From NCBI RefSeq assembly GCF_000764305.2, contig NW_025944533.1, positions 806,001 through 870,000 on the forward strand: 64,000 nt of DNA, in the 5' to 3' direction. A program made the position numbers and the translations under genes. Origin of the DNA: Hyalella azteca. Lineage: Eukaryota > Arthropoda > Malacostraca > Amphipoda > Hyalellidae. Within the stretch, counting starts at the first letter, position 1. Every line of letters starts with the position of its first letter. The notes beneath the pieces are model-generated. The model had not been told where the DNA came from. It did not search any database and saw only the letters and a program-made list of their open reading frames with translations. Below are positions 35,585 through 49,065 of the stretch, in pieces.

Positions 35585-37408
35585 ATTTATATATTAGTGA
35601 AGAATAAATAACAGTATACGCATAACTTATCCTGTTCTCAACATAATTGTCCGTATATCCATACTACCTCATTTTTATATCAAAAATATGGAGAAATAAA
35701 ATTTTGAAATTCAAATGTTAAAAAAATTCACTCCCCCATCAAGTTTTGTGTGTGGTTTCTCCCATATAGTGGTTTCTCGTCATGCCGTTGTCATATTTTC
35801 ATGTTATATGCACAACATTGCAGATTCGTTGCAACTGAGTACTAAAAATTGATTCGGGAATTTAATTTCATCCAACTTCCAATGTTATTTATTTGTTATT
35901 GTGAAGGAGCCTTAGTTTTTATAATTATTTATTGGACAGTTATTATAATTTCATCACTTCAAATCATTTCCCGAAACAAAGATTTAATAGCCTTTTATAA
36001 TTTTATTGATAACATAATCAGCAACGGTTTTGTTTTATATTGCTGCCTGTAGTGATAGCCGCTACTAAGCCCATTGATCTGTTATGTCTTGTTGATAATA
36101 AAAGAATTTAGTTCGCAACAGCATAGACTGAAAAATGTGAACGGAAAACACGGTCGGTAGAGAAGCACGTACTGACCAAGTCTTTTTCTCTTGCCAGTCT
36201 CTGCAGAAGGAGCAGAGTCTCTACAGCCATCTGTCGAACATTCATTCTACGCAAAAGGTTTATTGGCTTAAGTAAGGAGGCTACGGCGTTGATTTATAGA
36301 CACCTAAGCTTGTTTTGCAGGTTCGCCGCTCAGCATCTAAACCTTGCTCGCTTCCCGAGATAGTTTAAGACCCTCCTTGGCAGTCAATTAAGTCATCGTC
36401 GATTTACGGATGCACTTTTTGGTAATAATAAATAAAAATCGCAGGTCGTAAAGCGACTGCGGAACAGGTGCACACAACACGCATAGGTCCGTTCATATCA
36501 TTTAACTTGGTCAGCGCCTTTAGCACCGACGAATGCAGTGTGTTTTAAACGTATTTTTTCCTCGCAGTAAATACTGTAGGGAAAAACTCTTTCCAAGGAA
36601 TGCACTTCTTATGTAAATAAGCTGCCGAAGTAATGTTATCAGTAGACAATACACAAACGTATTGGACAGTTGCTAGTCGTACATATGCTTTAGGCCTTTA
36701 CCAAGAGTAGAAAACATGAGCTTCATGAAGCACTTACTTCAGTACAGAGCACTCAGGCGTACTGTGAACAACACATATCGTGACCCATGAGTTTTTTGAG
36801 TCTTGTAAGTTCGCTGATTCTAGGAAAAGTATCTTGTGCGGTAAGTGGAAATTGTGTTAAATTTCGTCATCGCTGATTTTATCAGTGGAATAATTTACTT
36901 TACGAATTTTGTACTCTAAAGTATTTATGAAGTTCACGGATCTCTGCAATAATTCGAGCATAAACTTTTCATCCGCTGATTCTTCAAATTGCTCATTTAA
37001 TACCATAGAAACTGTTATTTAACTTAGCCGAATCGCGGCTATTCCAAGTTTTAATACTTTTACTCCAACGAATGATAAAAGATATATAATATACTACAAT
37101 AATAAATGCAAGTAAATTGGTAAGGTTGGATAATTGAACATTAGTAATTTCTTAGCAATTATGATACGATATCTGCAGCTAAGAAATACAAAGGAGCGTA
37201 TGAGTACCGGCAGGCTTCATCTTCGCCATTTTGGTGGCCAGGTTATTTAAATGATGCACTATTTTAGATGATTGGCATCTGGTTTGCCGAGCTGTCTGTT
37301 AAAACTAGGAATATAAATTGGTTCATTTAAGCGTTGAGATAAACTAATGAGGTAGCCTAGACCGTGGCCCTCATTTGATTGCCTACGTACTTCTCGAGAG
37401 CCACACTT
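35585..37408. other. Sequence without recognised genes
   Basis: Mixed composition. Moderately GC-rich patches occur at 36190-36400 and 36480-36560 but contain stops in all frames. A donor-like GTAAGTGG stands at 36841. A YY1/Pho-type CGCCATTTT lies at 37224-37232. Confidence 0.45.
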
Positions 37409-37598
37409 AGTCCGATCAAAATCATGTAGAGAAAAAATTACTTGAAGCTTGCACAGTTTTTCCTCAGATTCCATGTCGATAGGGGGGCTTGCTTCACAAG
37501 CCATACAATTGTTGAAACATTATCTTGTGGTATGTTTTACATATTCAGAAGGCGCATCCGTGTATTCGTTGCCTTTTTGGACATTTTTGATTGCCTAC
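37409..37598. repeat. Duplicated block C, right copy (matches 27457-27960 in part)
   Basis: Near-identical to the ends of the left copy but without the 315-bp middle segment. The phrase TTGATTGCCTACGT also occurs about 215 bp earlier (37376), forming a short direct repeat around the block. Confidence 0.8.
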
Positions 37599-37802
37599 GT
37601 TGAATTCTCTTGTTATTACGAAAAAATTTCGAAACTGAATATCAAAATTTGTTGAGCAATCTTTTTTAATTTTTTGAGAAGAAATATAAAACTGATGAAG
37701 CATGACGAATAAAAATAAGCATAAGTGATGAATAAATATGCATTAGCAAGGTATTATAAATTAAGCAAACAAAAATTTACCGAAAATTAAATTTTCTGTC
37801 AG

Positions 37803-37977
37803 AACATATGAATGAAAAATGCCCAAATTCGATTGACGGAATCAAATTGGCTTTAAAGAATAAAGTAACTAAGATTCGTCAACGTAATGCTCTCAGCTCC
37901 TCTGTAGCCGTCCACGCAAGAGCTATCGTGAACGACCTCACATTCGAGATAGAAGTATCGACGTCTAGCAACAAAAG
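37803..37977 (+). CDS. Candidate internal exon, unknown protein
   Basis: A good acceptor (AAATTTTCTGTCAG, 37800-37802) is followed after five bases by ATG and a 57-codon frame with balanced composition: MNEKCPNSIDGIKLALKN, then RQRNALSSSVAVHARAIVND and FEIEVSTSSNK. A donor AAAAG|GTACAA follows at 37978, giving 175 nt with two lead bases and phase 2 at the end. Unspliced, the frame stops at 37993. No domain is recognised. The phase would allow joining to the block at 53932-54160, but this is speculative. Confidence 0.3.
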
Positions 37978-38314
37978 GTACAATATTGAGTGATGCACTG
38001 AGTATATAGGACGTGCTAACTCCGTCTTCTTAAAAGGACAAAAGGGATCAAATGGCCTTCGCCTAAAGATGGTTCGAATCGGTAAAGAAACTGATGAATT
38101 TGGACAGATAATTATGCATGCTCGAATTTAGAGGTACTGAAAAATCTTAGCTCAAAATTTTTTTCAATTTTTAATAGATGCCAACTGTAGAAGTAGGGAG
38201 TGATCAAATTTCGAAATACTTTCATGTATAATTTCGAAATACTCCAAAAACGTCATGGAGACATATTTTGCTGAACAGCATCAATATTATTCGTGTATCA
38301 GCGAACCCCTTTTC

Positions 38315-38487
38315 AGCGCATTTTCTCATTTATGGGAAAAATGCACTATTGTGCTCGCCATGTCCGTCCGTCCGTCTGTCTGTCTGTCTGTCCGTCTGTC
38401 CGTCCGTCTGTCCGTGACCTCAAGTTTTCGTCGCCGAGAAAATACGCTCTCTGTCACTCACTGCAGTGAGTACTGAGTTATATTTTT
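38315..38487 (+). repeat. CCGT/CTGT hairpin element, copy 2
   Basis: Same order of parts as copy 1: AGCGCATTTTCTC, CCGT/CTGT run, TTTTCGTCGCCGAGAAAATACGCT (one mismatch to the opposing arm and one in the inner palindrome), then an intact ACTCACTGCAGTGAGT palindrome and the TACTGAGTTATATTTTT tail. Confidence 0.85.
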
Positions 38488-40393
38488 ACTTTCTTTTTCA
38501 TTTTTAATCGGTTCATTTTCGATTAACACCTAAGTCAATTTATTTTTTCTGTTCCCTATTTATTTCCCCGAGTCATCTGCAAATAATCAACTTTTTCATA
38601 ATATATTCATTAATGCTCTTGCATTGCTACTAATTAATTCTACTCTACCTAAACTTTGGAGCCCGGTCAATTTTAGACAGAATTTGAGAGAAATTTACGA
38701 AAGAATTTGAAGAAAAGTGAGATAATTTAAGAATTCGAGGAAAGCAAGTCGTTCCCGCTGAGCAATTCGAACACTTGTCGATCTCCGTAATGCTGACCAA
38801 AGCCCCTAGAAATGCCGCAGGTTTTATGTTCCTGCCGCTCATTCCGTGCAAATCTTTACTGTTGAAACTAAGCCTGCTCGAATAGAAATATTGTGAAGAA
38901 TTTCAGGGAAGTGCTACGAGTTTTGTATTGTTGATTTAACATTTCTCTCATGATGAGCTTTGGGAAATAAAATTGAAATTAGAGATAGATAATTACGAAA
39001 TAACAAGCATTCATAATGATTATCAAAAATTGACAATTATTAATTCGAAATAAATATTTGCTAGTAGAAGAGCATAAACTTAACTGAGAATCTCCAGTGA
39101 AACTTCAAAACTCTTCGTATTCCACGATAACGTCTTACAATAACCGAACAATAATTGAGCTGGTATATACAGTATTATTCTAAATGATGGACTCAATTTA
39201 CTAAATTCGTATTCATTCAAGTATAAATTCAAAAATGGATAATTTATACACCAATCGAACGAGAAAAATGCAAAGTTTTTTTTACACATTTATGAATGTT
39301 CAGTTTGCCCCACTTGTGCTTCACGGCAAACATCTAAACACGGTAGCCAAACTTATCCCACACAGCTTCCTTGACTTAACCCCATAAGAAATATAGTCAC
39401 ATGGGGTGAGATCAGGTGATCTCGGTGGCCAGAAGTGTAGAGCCAGATCTTTATTTCCTATGCATCCTACACAACGCTCAGGAAGTGACTGTTTTTCACT
39501 TCCTGAAGGGACAAGGAGGACATATTGAACATTTATTTATATGCAAAGATAAGTTTCAGTCTGTTTCTTTCCATTAGTTTGTAAATTATTATTTGTAAAT
39601 TTAAACTTCTATAAATAAGAATTTATTAAATAGTGTTCATCATTTAGAATAACCCTGTCGTACGGCACTGTTTGAATCATGAATTTTTAACTGCATCCGT
39701 TCATTTCGATCTTCGGTATCTTACATAACTGTATCCATAATATAAACTCTGTTTTTGTCATTGGGTCACTTTGCAATGAATAGTAAACTAAGTAATTTTT
39801 GATCTTAAACTTATCAGAAAAATAAATATTACTAACATATAGTTATAAATATTTCCCCATGATTCGTGCTCATGCACTTTTTAAAACGTGTCCTACAAAT
39901 TAACAAAAAACGAAACTATTGAAACGTAGATGTTTGAAAGAGTTCATGTCACAATTTTTACACCGAAATAACATCAAATTCTGCGAACCACGATTAATTA
40001 TTTTATTTAAATATTATTATACTAGGCAAAATTACTACCATGAATACTACCATGAATCAAAGAAAGTATAAATCGATCTGTTTTCAAATTTCATCAAATT
40101 AATTTAAAATTAGGTGCAAATTATAAGCGTGATTTATATCAATGCCATTTTTAATCATGCTATTTTTGCATCATGTTGCCGACGTTTATTTGACATCGCA
40201 TGTTAGTGTCGCACGAGAGCCACAGCAAACGTTCACAGCGCACGCCATCTTTGGCCACAAAACCTCTCCACCAAAGTGCTTTTTCTTTCTTATTTTAAGC
40301 TGGAAAAAAGCAGCTATCACACCTCTTAAGCAGCGGTTAACATGCAATATGGCTTGCATATTTTTAGCCTTACAAAATTCAAGGCGCGCTTAC
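38488..40393. other. Sequence without recognised genes
   Basis: AT-rich, with small frames on the minus strand at 38645-38851 and 39080-39289 that lack start context and splice support. A YY1/Pho-type CGCCATCTT occurs at 40243-40251. Confidence 0.5.
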
Positions 40394-40451
40394 CGGTACA
40401 AGCGAAGAACTTGAGCGAGGCGAAGACTGTCACATGCATTGGCTCGATGGC
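40394..40451 (-). CDS. Candidate 58-nt internal exon, gene not recognised
   Basis: On the minus strand a textbook acceptor (TTTTTATTTTTTTTCAG ending at 40452) and a good donor (ACCG|GTAAGC at 40393-40392) enclose 58 GC-rich bases. Frame one reads AIEPMHVTVFASLKFFACT from phase 0 to phase 1; a second frame (two lead bases) is also open. It lies on the same strand as the exons at 58811-58848 and 20392-20756. Frame one follows correctly from the 58.8-kb exon (phase 0) but would not join in frame to the polyQ exon, so it could be an alternative exon or belong to another transcript. Confidence 0.4.
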
Positions 40452-40860
40452 CTGAAAAAAAATAAAAATGCGATTGACGTTATCTGAACATTAACTTCCT
40501 ATCATTTTGTAAAATAAATAAAAAACATCATAAGTAACTGTAAATTCTAATAAATTATCAGATAATGTGCAAAGCTAGCTCAAACATATTAATTTGAATT
40601 ATATTCCAAGACAATAAAATTTTTCTTCATTTATATGTATCAAAAAATAGCAGAAGCATAGACTTAACGAATGTTAAATGAATGCTTTGGCAGCAACTAA
40701 TCCTTTGTTATTTAATACAGGATCCTGCAGTCAACAAATGATCTGAGGTGAATCATATTGACTTGATATCCAGTCCAGAGTTACTGAGGTGAATGATATT
40801 GTAGCTGGATATTTTTCGGTGCCATATCATTCAAAGGGATAAATACAATCAACTGTTACA

Positions 40861-40916
40861 TATCGTGCTACATATCGTGCTACATATCGTGCTACACATA
40901 TCGTGCATGTTACATA
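40861..40916. repeat. 12-bp tandem repeat (TATCGTGCTACA)
   Basis: Between three and four tight units followed by degenerate ones (ACATATCGTGC, TTACATATC). Short local minisatellite with no coding role seen. Confidence 0.85.
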
Positions 40917-40925
40917 TCTATCAGT

Positions 40926-43900
40926 GCTACAGGTGCAAGCACATAAAGCAAGGATAAATAGAATGATTCATTAATGGGAGTTTAGCTTAGTCACCTGGCG
41001 GAGATTTTTCATATCGCAATTAAATCATGAATGAGAAAGCGAGATATTATACAAAAAAATATCGGTCACTGGAATAAATAAGACTGAATTTTTTTATTTC
41101 GTTTCAATTTGATTTGTAATCGCTGAGAATATCACTGAAGATCATGTCTTTGGCTGTACACCGACTTGTTCATGATACTGCATGTGTTTATGTACACCTG
41201 ATACCTTGTATACATGCAAGCTTGTGTGTGTGTTTGTGTCAGGTACCTAAAGTGAACACGACCATTGGCTTCAAACGAAGCCACCCACGACTGCTAGCAG
41301 GCAAACTCAAGTAATATAATTATTGATGCAAATCAGATGGAAAAATCATTCACAGGCGTCGGGCTAAAATATTTGATATACAGCAACATTATATAGGTGA
41401 CAGTGTTTATTATCAGTGTCTTTTCTGGTAAAAAACATTGGAAAATTATGAACGTTTCGAATATTGCGCGGCTGGCGATTACATTGCTATACGAACAAAA
41501 ATACGTTAGATTATCAACTATGATCAGATACTATTATCAGTCGTAATTCATTGATACCTACTACCTTATTTGGTCATGTAATATTACTCGTATTATATAA
41601 TAAAGAATATTTTCCGAATGCTATCAAGTATGACGTTGTGGCGTACTTTCTTGGCAATGTATGATACGTCGTCAATTTAATGAAAAATTTTAGGCAGATA
41701 AATTTGAGGATTCTAAAACATATCATAAGATACGCGGTAAATAAAATTCGAAATTTTTTTCTCCATACAAAGGGGAAATATGTCCATGTGGTTGCATTGC
41801 AAGATCAAACCTGGAGTGCTAAAAATTTTCGTCAACATTTAGGGAACTTGAATCAAATATTTGAAATCGTTATAGCTTTACGACCGAGTTTGAACTCGAG
41901 CTCTGATTCGGCTAATTAGCGCCGTTGATAGAACGCTTTGCATCGCAACTTCCAATCAGAAAGCTGGCGTCCCAAGACCAACTAAAACCTGAATAAACTT
42001 TGTGTGAAATTTGAATTCAAGCTTCATTTATTTAAGAAGATTAAATTAAAATTTTTTATGTTTATACGTTATTCATACCTTCTTGACGTAGCCAAAACTT
42101 AATAAAATTGCATTATATTAAGGTATAATATGGGCTAAGGTGCGCATTACACTTTTATTATAATCTAAAACAAAAGAACCTTATCATAAGGTATTTTAAT
42201 AGAAATTAGCGTACAAAGGATTAACTCATAAGTGCCCATGGTAACACTTTTCTAGATCAAATGCGTATTTTTCCGCCCAAAATACGTACAAATTCAACTT
42301 CAGCTTTTTCACAAATCGTATTTTTGATTATAACTTGTCGGCCGTAAATTCAAAATCATGCTTTAACAATATTCACTTTCATTCACAAAATTTGAAACAA
42401 GCGAAAAAGATTTCAGATTTTATTAATGAATAAAGCCGCCTTGTACACAAGAATCAAGTATCTCAATGTCGCTGTCAACTCTCGTTCCCGGTTGCTGCTG
42501 TGAGAGGCCTGGTCGGTGGAGGTCCACTGAAACGTTCACTTATTTTAGGCGCAGGCATACACGGGCGAGGGAGTATTTTATTTCAGGTCTTCCTATTGCT
42601 TCACTCAGCGGAGCCGTAAATTCCTGGGGCTGCTTGATGAACTCTCCTGAGAGCAACTCAAGTGAAATCCTAAGCTTGTATTTGTCACCTGTTGAAATTA
42701 TAATCAAAATTTTCTCATTTATTTAAAAATCGGCTCATATTCCGGGATATTTCTGGTATACTTTAATCATGACTTTTATTAAAGAAAATTTTGGAGCCCG
42801 AGAAGTGATATCCTCAAATCTACGCAGCATGAGTATCTATGAGCGACGTAATTCTCTCCCCACATATAGAAAAATTTTCTATGCATTACAGTTATATTTT
42901 CAGCTTCATTGCGCCTTACGCCGTGAAATTAATGTTATTCTTACCTTAGTATTCATGCTTATTAAAATCATCTGAAAACACAGAAGCAGTACCAAAAAAT
43001 TCTTATGCGGGTGTATAGAGGCACAATATATCGGAAACTTAAGTTCCAAATTAAAATCCGAATGATTTAAATTTTTGCACTTCGATATAAATATAAAATT
43101 TAAATTACCCAAAAAAGTTGTAAAACAGTAATATCCCCAGGCAAAAAAATGTAAAAATATCTTGATTACATTCCATAATTAAGTACCTATCTTTTTTGTA
43201 AAATATATCAATATTAACGTCAAAATAATAAAACAAAAGTTTCTTGGTTAATATCTGAGAACATTCATTCGTTTATTGAAACTAATTTATTTGTTTCACC
43301 ACATGTGTTCTTTTTAATTTTGGCACGAAGAGTGAAATAAGCCGTAAGGCTTCGCCTGAGGTTTTGAAGTATACAAATAATGGAAATTTTGTGATCTTTA
43401 ATTCTTTTAATGAAAATAAATTGTCAAATTCGTATGCAAAAAAGGTGGGATTGCGTGGAATTCCGCAACGACTGCGCACCATTTTAGTTCTGTGTTTTAT
43501 GCGTTAGAAAATTCTGGTCACAGCCCGGGCTTTCTTTTTATGGATTAGGGTTCCAATTCATTCGTGTTTTACTGTCACCGGATTTCCAGCATTTCAGTCG
43601 TATATTTTCGGTCGATAAAGTTCTTTCCCGCTGACTCCACGGAAATGCCGCGACTTTCGTGCGTCTCGAAACCTGGGGGGAAAATCTGAACTTTGGCAGG
43701 GCAAGTCGTTTTAAGAAAAAATACACTCCAAGAATTAGCAGAGATTTAAAGACCCAGAAAACTGAAACGTACTTTCAAAAATAGATAAAAATATTTATTT
43801 TTGGTCTCCCTAGATTTCACTCACTATCTTTAGTTAATTTAACATGATATATAAAAATTACAAGTTCTTCAGACGAAGTACTTTTCTTCATGTCTGATTC

Positions 43901-46599
43901 TTCCCTCTTCTAAAATATAGTCTACCATTTTACAAAATTCGAACTTTCGTGTGCACATGTGGATTTTAATTGTATTTCTGCGGGTGATGATGATAAATTT
44001 TAATAGCAAATTAGCATGAATCATCGGTAGTTAGTGGTGAGCGATGACGAAAAATAAGTTTTACGCAATTTGAATTCTCTAAATTTTGGACTTTCAATTT
44101 TATAAGTTATTCATCCCTTGCACTTTTTATAGTTTACATTGAGAATTTGCTGCACAACGTTCTTCTTTATTACTTAAATTTATTGTACACATGTCCACTT
44201 TGGCAAAATTAATAAATTGCCATCATTAATTTCCGAAATTTTTTTACTTATATTTTGAAATGCTCCGTACCGTTGCATCAATGCGATGCGCAAGACTCCA
44301 ACTTCAATTCAAATTCGCTGTATAAATACAACTGCATTCATGCGCAATTTTTTTTAGCAGCAAAAACATTTTCTTCTAAGTACGACAAATCAAATGAAGA
44401 TCGAGCTTTCATCTCTATATGATCGAATTGTTCAAGACGGATGCGCGCCTACTAAACTTTTTCACTGGCTTCTGCAATTTCTGCAACGTTGCCACCATTT
44501 CCTGTTCCGCTGAACTATTTTCCATGCAGCATTTGAGGCAGAAGCCGTTCGCTCAACTTTATTCAGAGACGAGGCACGTTCAGCCGAGTGTGAAAGCACT
44601 GGCCCCTTTGGAAGACCAAGGCCTCTATATTTTCCTTGGTCAAACAAAGGGAGCAGCCCTCTGCGCTTCCTTTTCAAGAACAAAGACTAGAGATAGCGCT
44701 CGCTTTCAAAATATAATGGCAGCGACAAATTCTACGCTCTTCCTTTCAGAATAATCTTTAAATATGGATAGAAAAATATTTTGCGCATCTTAACATTTTG
44801 CAGCCGGTGCCACCGATATAAGCCAATGATGTAGACACAAAATAAACGACCGCGAGGACGGAAGTAAATACATCATAGAAAATATTTAAGGTTATAAACT
44901 TAATATTTTGCACTCTATTACACTGTAGGTCTGAAAGAATTTTACTTACGCTCATTGATTTTTGAAATCTGGAAGAAATATTACTGGATTTAATATACCG
45001 AAAAAATTTTTTTAAAAGATTCAATACTTTAATAATTTCAAATCGATATCAACAAAATATAGTCAGATCATGAACAGCGAGTTTGGTGTGAAATTCACTC
45101 AGTGCAAGTAATTGCAGTCTTCATCCAAAAAATTTTGAATTGCGCGTTTTTCTAGGTAGAAATTGAGACTCATTAGAATTTTATATCATATCAAGTAGAT
45201 TTTTTTGCACACATATACTTCGGATTTTTACGAGTCAATGTAAACGTAGTTTTCCAACCAAATAAAGTTTAAATCCAGATTAATTATTATTTGAATGTAA
45301 TTTAATGCGTAGAAAGGGAGTTTGCTTTAGCTGTGACTATTTCAATAACAGTCCTCAATATTACTCTATGTCCGAGAAAATTATTCGTTTTCCTCGATAA
45401 AGGTGGATTTTAATTTTACTTTCATCGGAATCAAATATTCACTTCTCTTATACTGTTATTGCTCCAGAATTCACTTCACTTAAAACATCATGACTAACTT
45501 GCGCTTTCTTAACTTGCTTATTTATTGCGTTAAAAGCTTATTATTTATATTTATAGCGTATTCTGGCGCAACTCACTTGGCGTCATCTCTCTCCCGAGAC
45601 TCGAATGAAAGCTGCGCTGAAATTCAGCGCTGAAAGAAGCCTCAAGTTAATTACTGTTGCCCTAAGCCTCTATTTAAGTTCGGCGGCAGCTCATCTTCGG
45701 GCCAACTAAAGCAGCTTAACTCGGTCCCTAACTTTTAATATCAAGAGAGCTCTTTTCTTTCAAATGACCCGAGAGACTTTCCTTGTTTTAGTTTCACGCC
45801 GTCTTCCTGATGAACAAAGACTCAATGGATCCACGTCATAATTGGATTTTTTAAGCGTACAATTTGCACATTCAGAAATAATAATCCGCTTTAAAATATT
45901 TTGACCGAATAATAAATTAAAAGGCAATAAAGAAAAGGAAAGTAAATATTGAAAGCCTCAGTATTCGAGTTTGATTGATAATTGCTAAATTTTTAGTCAT
46001 TTTTTGAGAAAACAACTATTTTACACCCAAATTGCTCGATCAGGCTTTCAGTGTGCATTTAGCAGCAAATTATTGAATACTATAAATAACTAATTCATTA
46101 TTTATCATTCGATTTTATTTATACATTTAATAATACATGCATGCGTTTTTGTATTCGTTGTTAATCAGGCGATTGGAGTGATCGGATTTATTCCTCGCAT
46201 ATTAATTAAGTTCCGTTTGAACAGTGTACGTATAGTATATATTCTGCCAGCACTTTTCATCTCTACATCTCAGTAGCAAGTTTTACATGTGATTCATGTC
46301 AAGATTGGGTAGTAAAGGCGGGGGAATTTACTGTCCTGAACCTTATCTTCAATATTTTTTAAAGTCTCATTATATAAGAAGAAACAAACAGTGACCAATA
46401 AAATATTTTTTGCATGCATCCGAACTCTTCAAATGTATTTTCTCGCGAGTTTTATCCAATTTTCGAGGGAGCCTGAGATCATTAGCGGGAGTGATCAGAA
46501 TTTTACTGCCGGAAAGGGAACGCGAAGCCCCAAAAGTATTGCCATTTTAATTAAGCTTTGCAATCAGCAGCCGTAGCGTCTCACTCGTACTCCAAAAAA
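40926..46599. other. Long stretch without firm genes
   Basis: AT-rich background with two GC-richer open blocks on the plus strand. 42466-42726 is an 86-codon ATG frame beginning MSLSTLVPGCCCERPGRW, GC-rich only in its first 65 codons. 44419-44754 is a 111-codon ATG frame with KALAPLEDQGLYIFLGQTKG in its middle. Neither has convincing splice borders, Kozak context or a known domain. Both could be regulatory islands instead. Confidence 0.35.
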
Positions 46600-47330
46600 T
46601 TGCGACGCCATCTTTTTTTGTGACTGAGAAGAGATAAAAGAGATCACAGAGACGCCAGGGAGCGACATGCATGCAGAGATGCTCAGGAATGTCATTTGTT
46701 TAAATGGATAAACGCGTTTCCCTTGCAAGTAGAGCAAAAGCTTCTTTATAAAGAAAATGCTTCGTTATATTTCAAAGCGAGGATATCTTTCAGCTGCGGA
46801 CAAATAGGATGATACTAGTTTTTAGTTTATATCTCACTCAAGTAGAATAGCCTAAAACTTTGAAAATATCTCATACTTAGCAAGCATCATGAGATAAATG
46901 AACAATATAGTGTTGTATCAGCGTGCGTTCAATAACTTCGATGAAGCCATTTTACACAGCATCAACTTGTTTCTTCCATATTGAATAAATAATTGACAGA
47001 TAAAAAATATAATTTTATTCTTTGTGAGAAATGGACGTGGCTTTGATTAATTGGCGCGTTGTCAGTTTTGAGGCCGAGCGAGAAGAGCGTCACGACAATA
47101 CATCTGTCTGGTCACATCATTTTATGGCTTCCGCGATTAAGCCATCTTGTGAGGGGAGCTGACGAAAGTCTTGCCATGCTGCCACTTTAGCCGTAGATGG
47201 TGGCAGCAGCTGCACTAGCATGCAAGGCACATCAACACCGCACCAAATACGAAAACTTTTGGTCGTTTGATAAACACGGCACATGAAGCGGAAGGGAGGG
47301 GCGCTGTGGTTTACATTTCAACCTTATGAG
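46600..47330. promoter_or_regulatory. GC-rich region with YY1/Pho-type sites
   Basis: GC-rich, non-coding stretch with CGCCATCTT (46606-46614) and GCCATCTTG (47141-47149), both matching the YY1/Pleiohomeotic core, plus a GGGGCGCTG sequence (47298-47306) resembling half of a vertebrate-type CTCF site. Pho recruits Polycomb complexes at Hox loci, so a Polycomb-response element is a plausible interpretation; it is inference from motif and locus. Confidence 0.25.
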
Positions 47331-48636
47331 TGAATCCGGTCCTTTTTGGCAAGCGTGATATCATTCGATTTTCGTGGCGTTTTGAAGTTGTTGTTCTTGT
47401 GAGGCTAGGTACAAAATAAAAGTTATTTTTATTTATAAACTAAAAATCTGCTATGTTAAAAGATTTATAAGTCAAGAATGCAAATTATATAGTTGTCGGG
47501 CACAACCAGCAGCCTGTGAGGTTTCAAGTCTCCATGTTCAAATATTGAGAAAATAAGGGCTTCTATCATTCAAAAGTTAATAAACGAAATTGAAACTTCA
47601 TTTTCAGACGATTTCATTTACGCTACGTTGTCTCCTGCTTTATTAAATATTTCCGTTCCGTACACAAGCATTTTCTTTGCGTTAAATTCGGAACCAATTA
47701 AAACCGTCTAGGCATGGCTGAAATCAATCTGCAGCCTGTCTCCAGTTTCAACTCTCGAGTAGACATACTGTTTGCTGTCTATCCTTGACAGCTGAGAGAT
47801 AACCCTCTGTTTTTAGTGTTCTCTGATTACTAGTTTCAGTCGAGATATTTGAAGAAAAAATAGGGAGGTGTCGTCGTGTAGGGAGCATTCAAGATTGCAA
47901 TCACAAAGCGTCTTTTTGTCAAGCGTAGAAGAGAAGAATATCCCGGTCTTGAGGAGAGTTTTTCTCAAGTTTATACAAGAAGAGTATCTTCAGGGTTCTA
48001 CCCCAAAGGCTCGGTCCGATAAGAAGTGTAACACTCCCTTTGCATGAACGAGCCTTTCATGGAAGCTGAAGGCTCCTCACTATTTTTCTCGTACCTTTTA
48101 CAAAAGTTAATCCTTCTAAAAAGAAAATTTGTAAACATGGGTTTCGTATTTTAAAGATTCTGTACCATGTTGGGCGTGCTCATTGGACGAGCTCGTGATA
48201 TGAGTAAGGAAAAAAGTCCTTATTCATGCAAATAAGGAAAATAAATAATATATAAATAAATATAATAATTATATAAATATATAATTCCTAATAAATATTT
48301 CATCGCGTAACTAGAAACCACTGCCCAGTTTTCTATATCACCGTTCGATCACATAATAAGGCACGAGCTATAGAACGAATATAATGAAGCTTTTATATTA
48401 TAAGATAAGAAATTTTGCCGATGGATTATAAACCGGTTTCCTCCTCTACAAACTTTTTGGTTATATAATTGATGCGAGTTTAACTAGTCGTAAAAAGCAA
48501 GTTTTGTCTTGGCAGGCGTCCCTTCATTTTCGGGTTCATCCATCTAGAAATTGGCTTCCTCGCGAAGTCTAAACTTTGACAGAACCAATCAAACTCGTCG
48601 AGAACTTAGATTGCGTCCAAACACGGATTGGGAGAC

Positions 48637-49065
48637 ATGCCAGCACTGGAAGTCAATCTTATAGGCAATCGATTTAATTTTGTATGTTATGGCACCTATT
48701 GTCCAAACTTGCACGTTTTTAAGTTTTTTATCAAATACACGGATGTTAATTTTCCGCTTAGAAATATCATGGTCTGCTTCATGAAAGCCATAATAATCGC
48801 AATGAACGTGCGCGTGAAAGGCAGCGATGCATTCAATTTTTGTATCGAATTGCATGTTTGCATCAACACACACAAGTGGAGGATGATGCATTTTAGACAA
48901 GGAAAATTATATAATTTTAAAGGCAATGATCCGAAAATCTTAAATATTCAACAAGAAAAGTATCTGAAATTTTTCACGGCTCGATTAAGTAAAAAAATTT
49001 GGTCTCCTATAAAGAAAGTGTTTACCTTTCGCGTATTAAATCACATCCTACTGAAAATCTTATAA
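48637..49065 (+). other. 143-codon ATG open frame, unknown
   Basis: One of the longest open frames in the window, starting MPALEVNLIGNRFNFVCYG and rich in aromatic, lysine and cysteine residues. The opposite strand is open over most of the same span, which argues that low stop density rather than coding constraint may explain it. No domain, transmembrane pattern or splice site is convincing. The C-terminal third is AT-rich with lysine runs. Confidence 0.18.
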
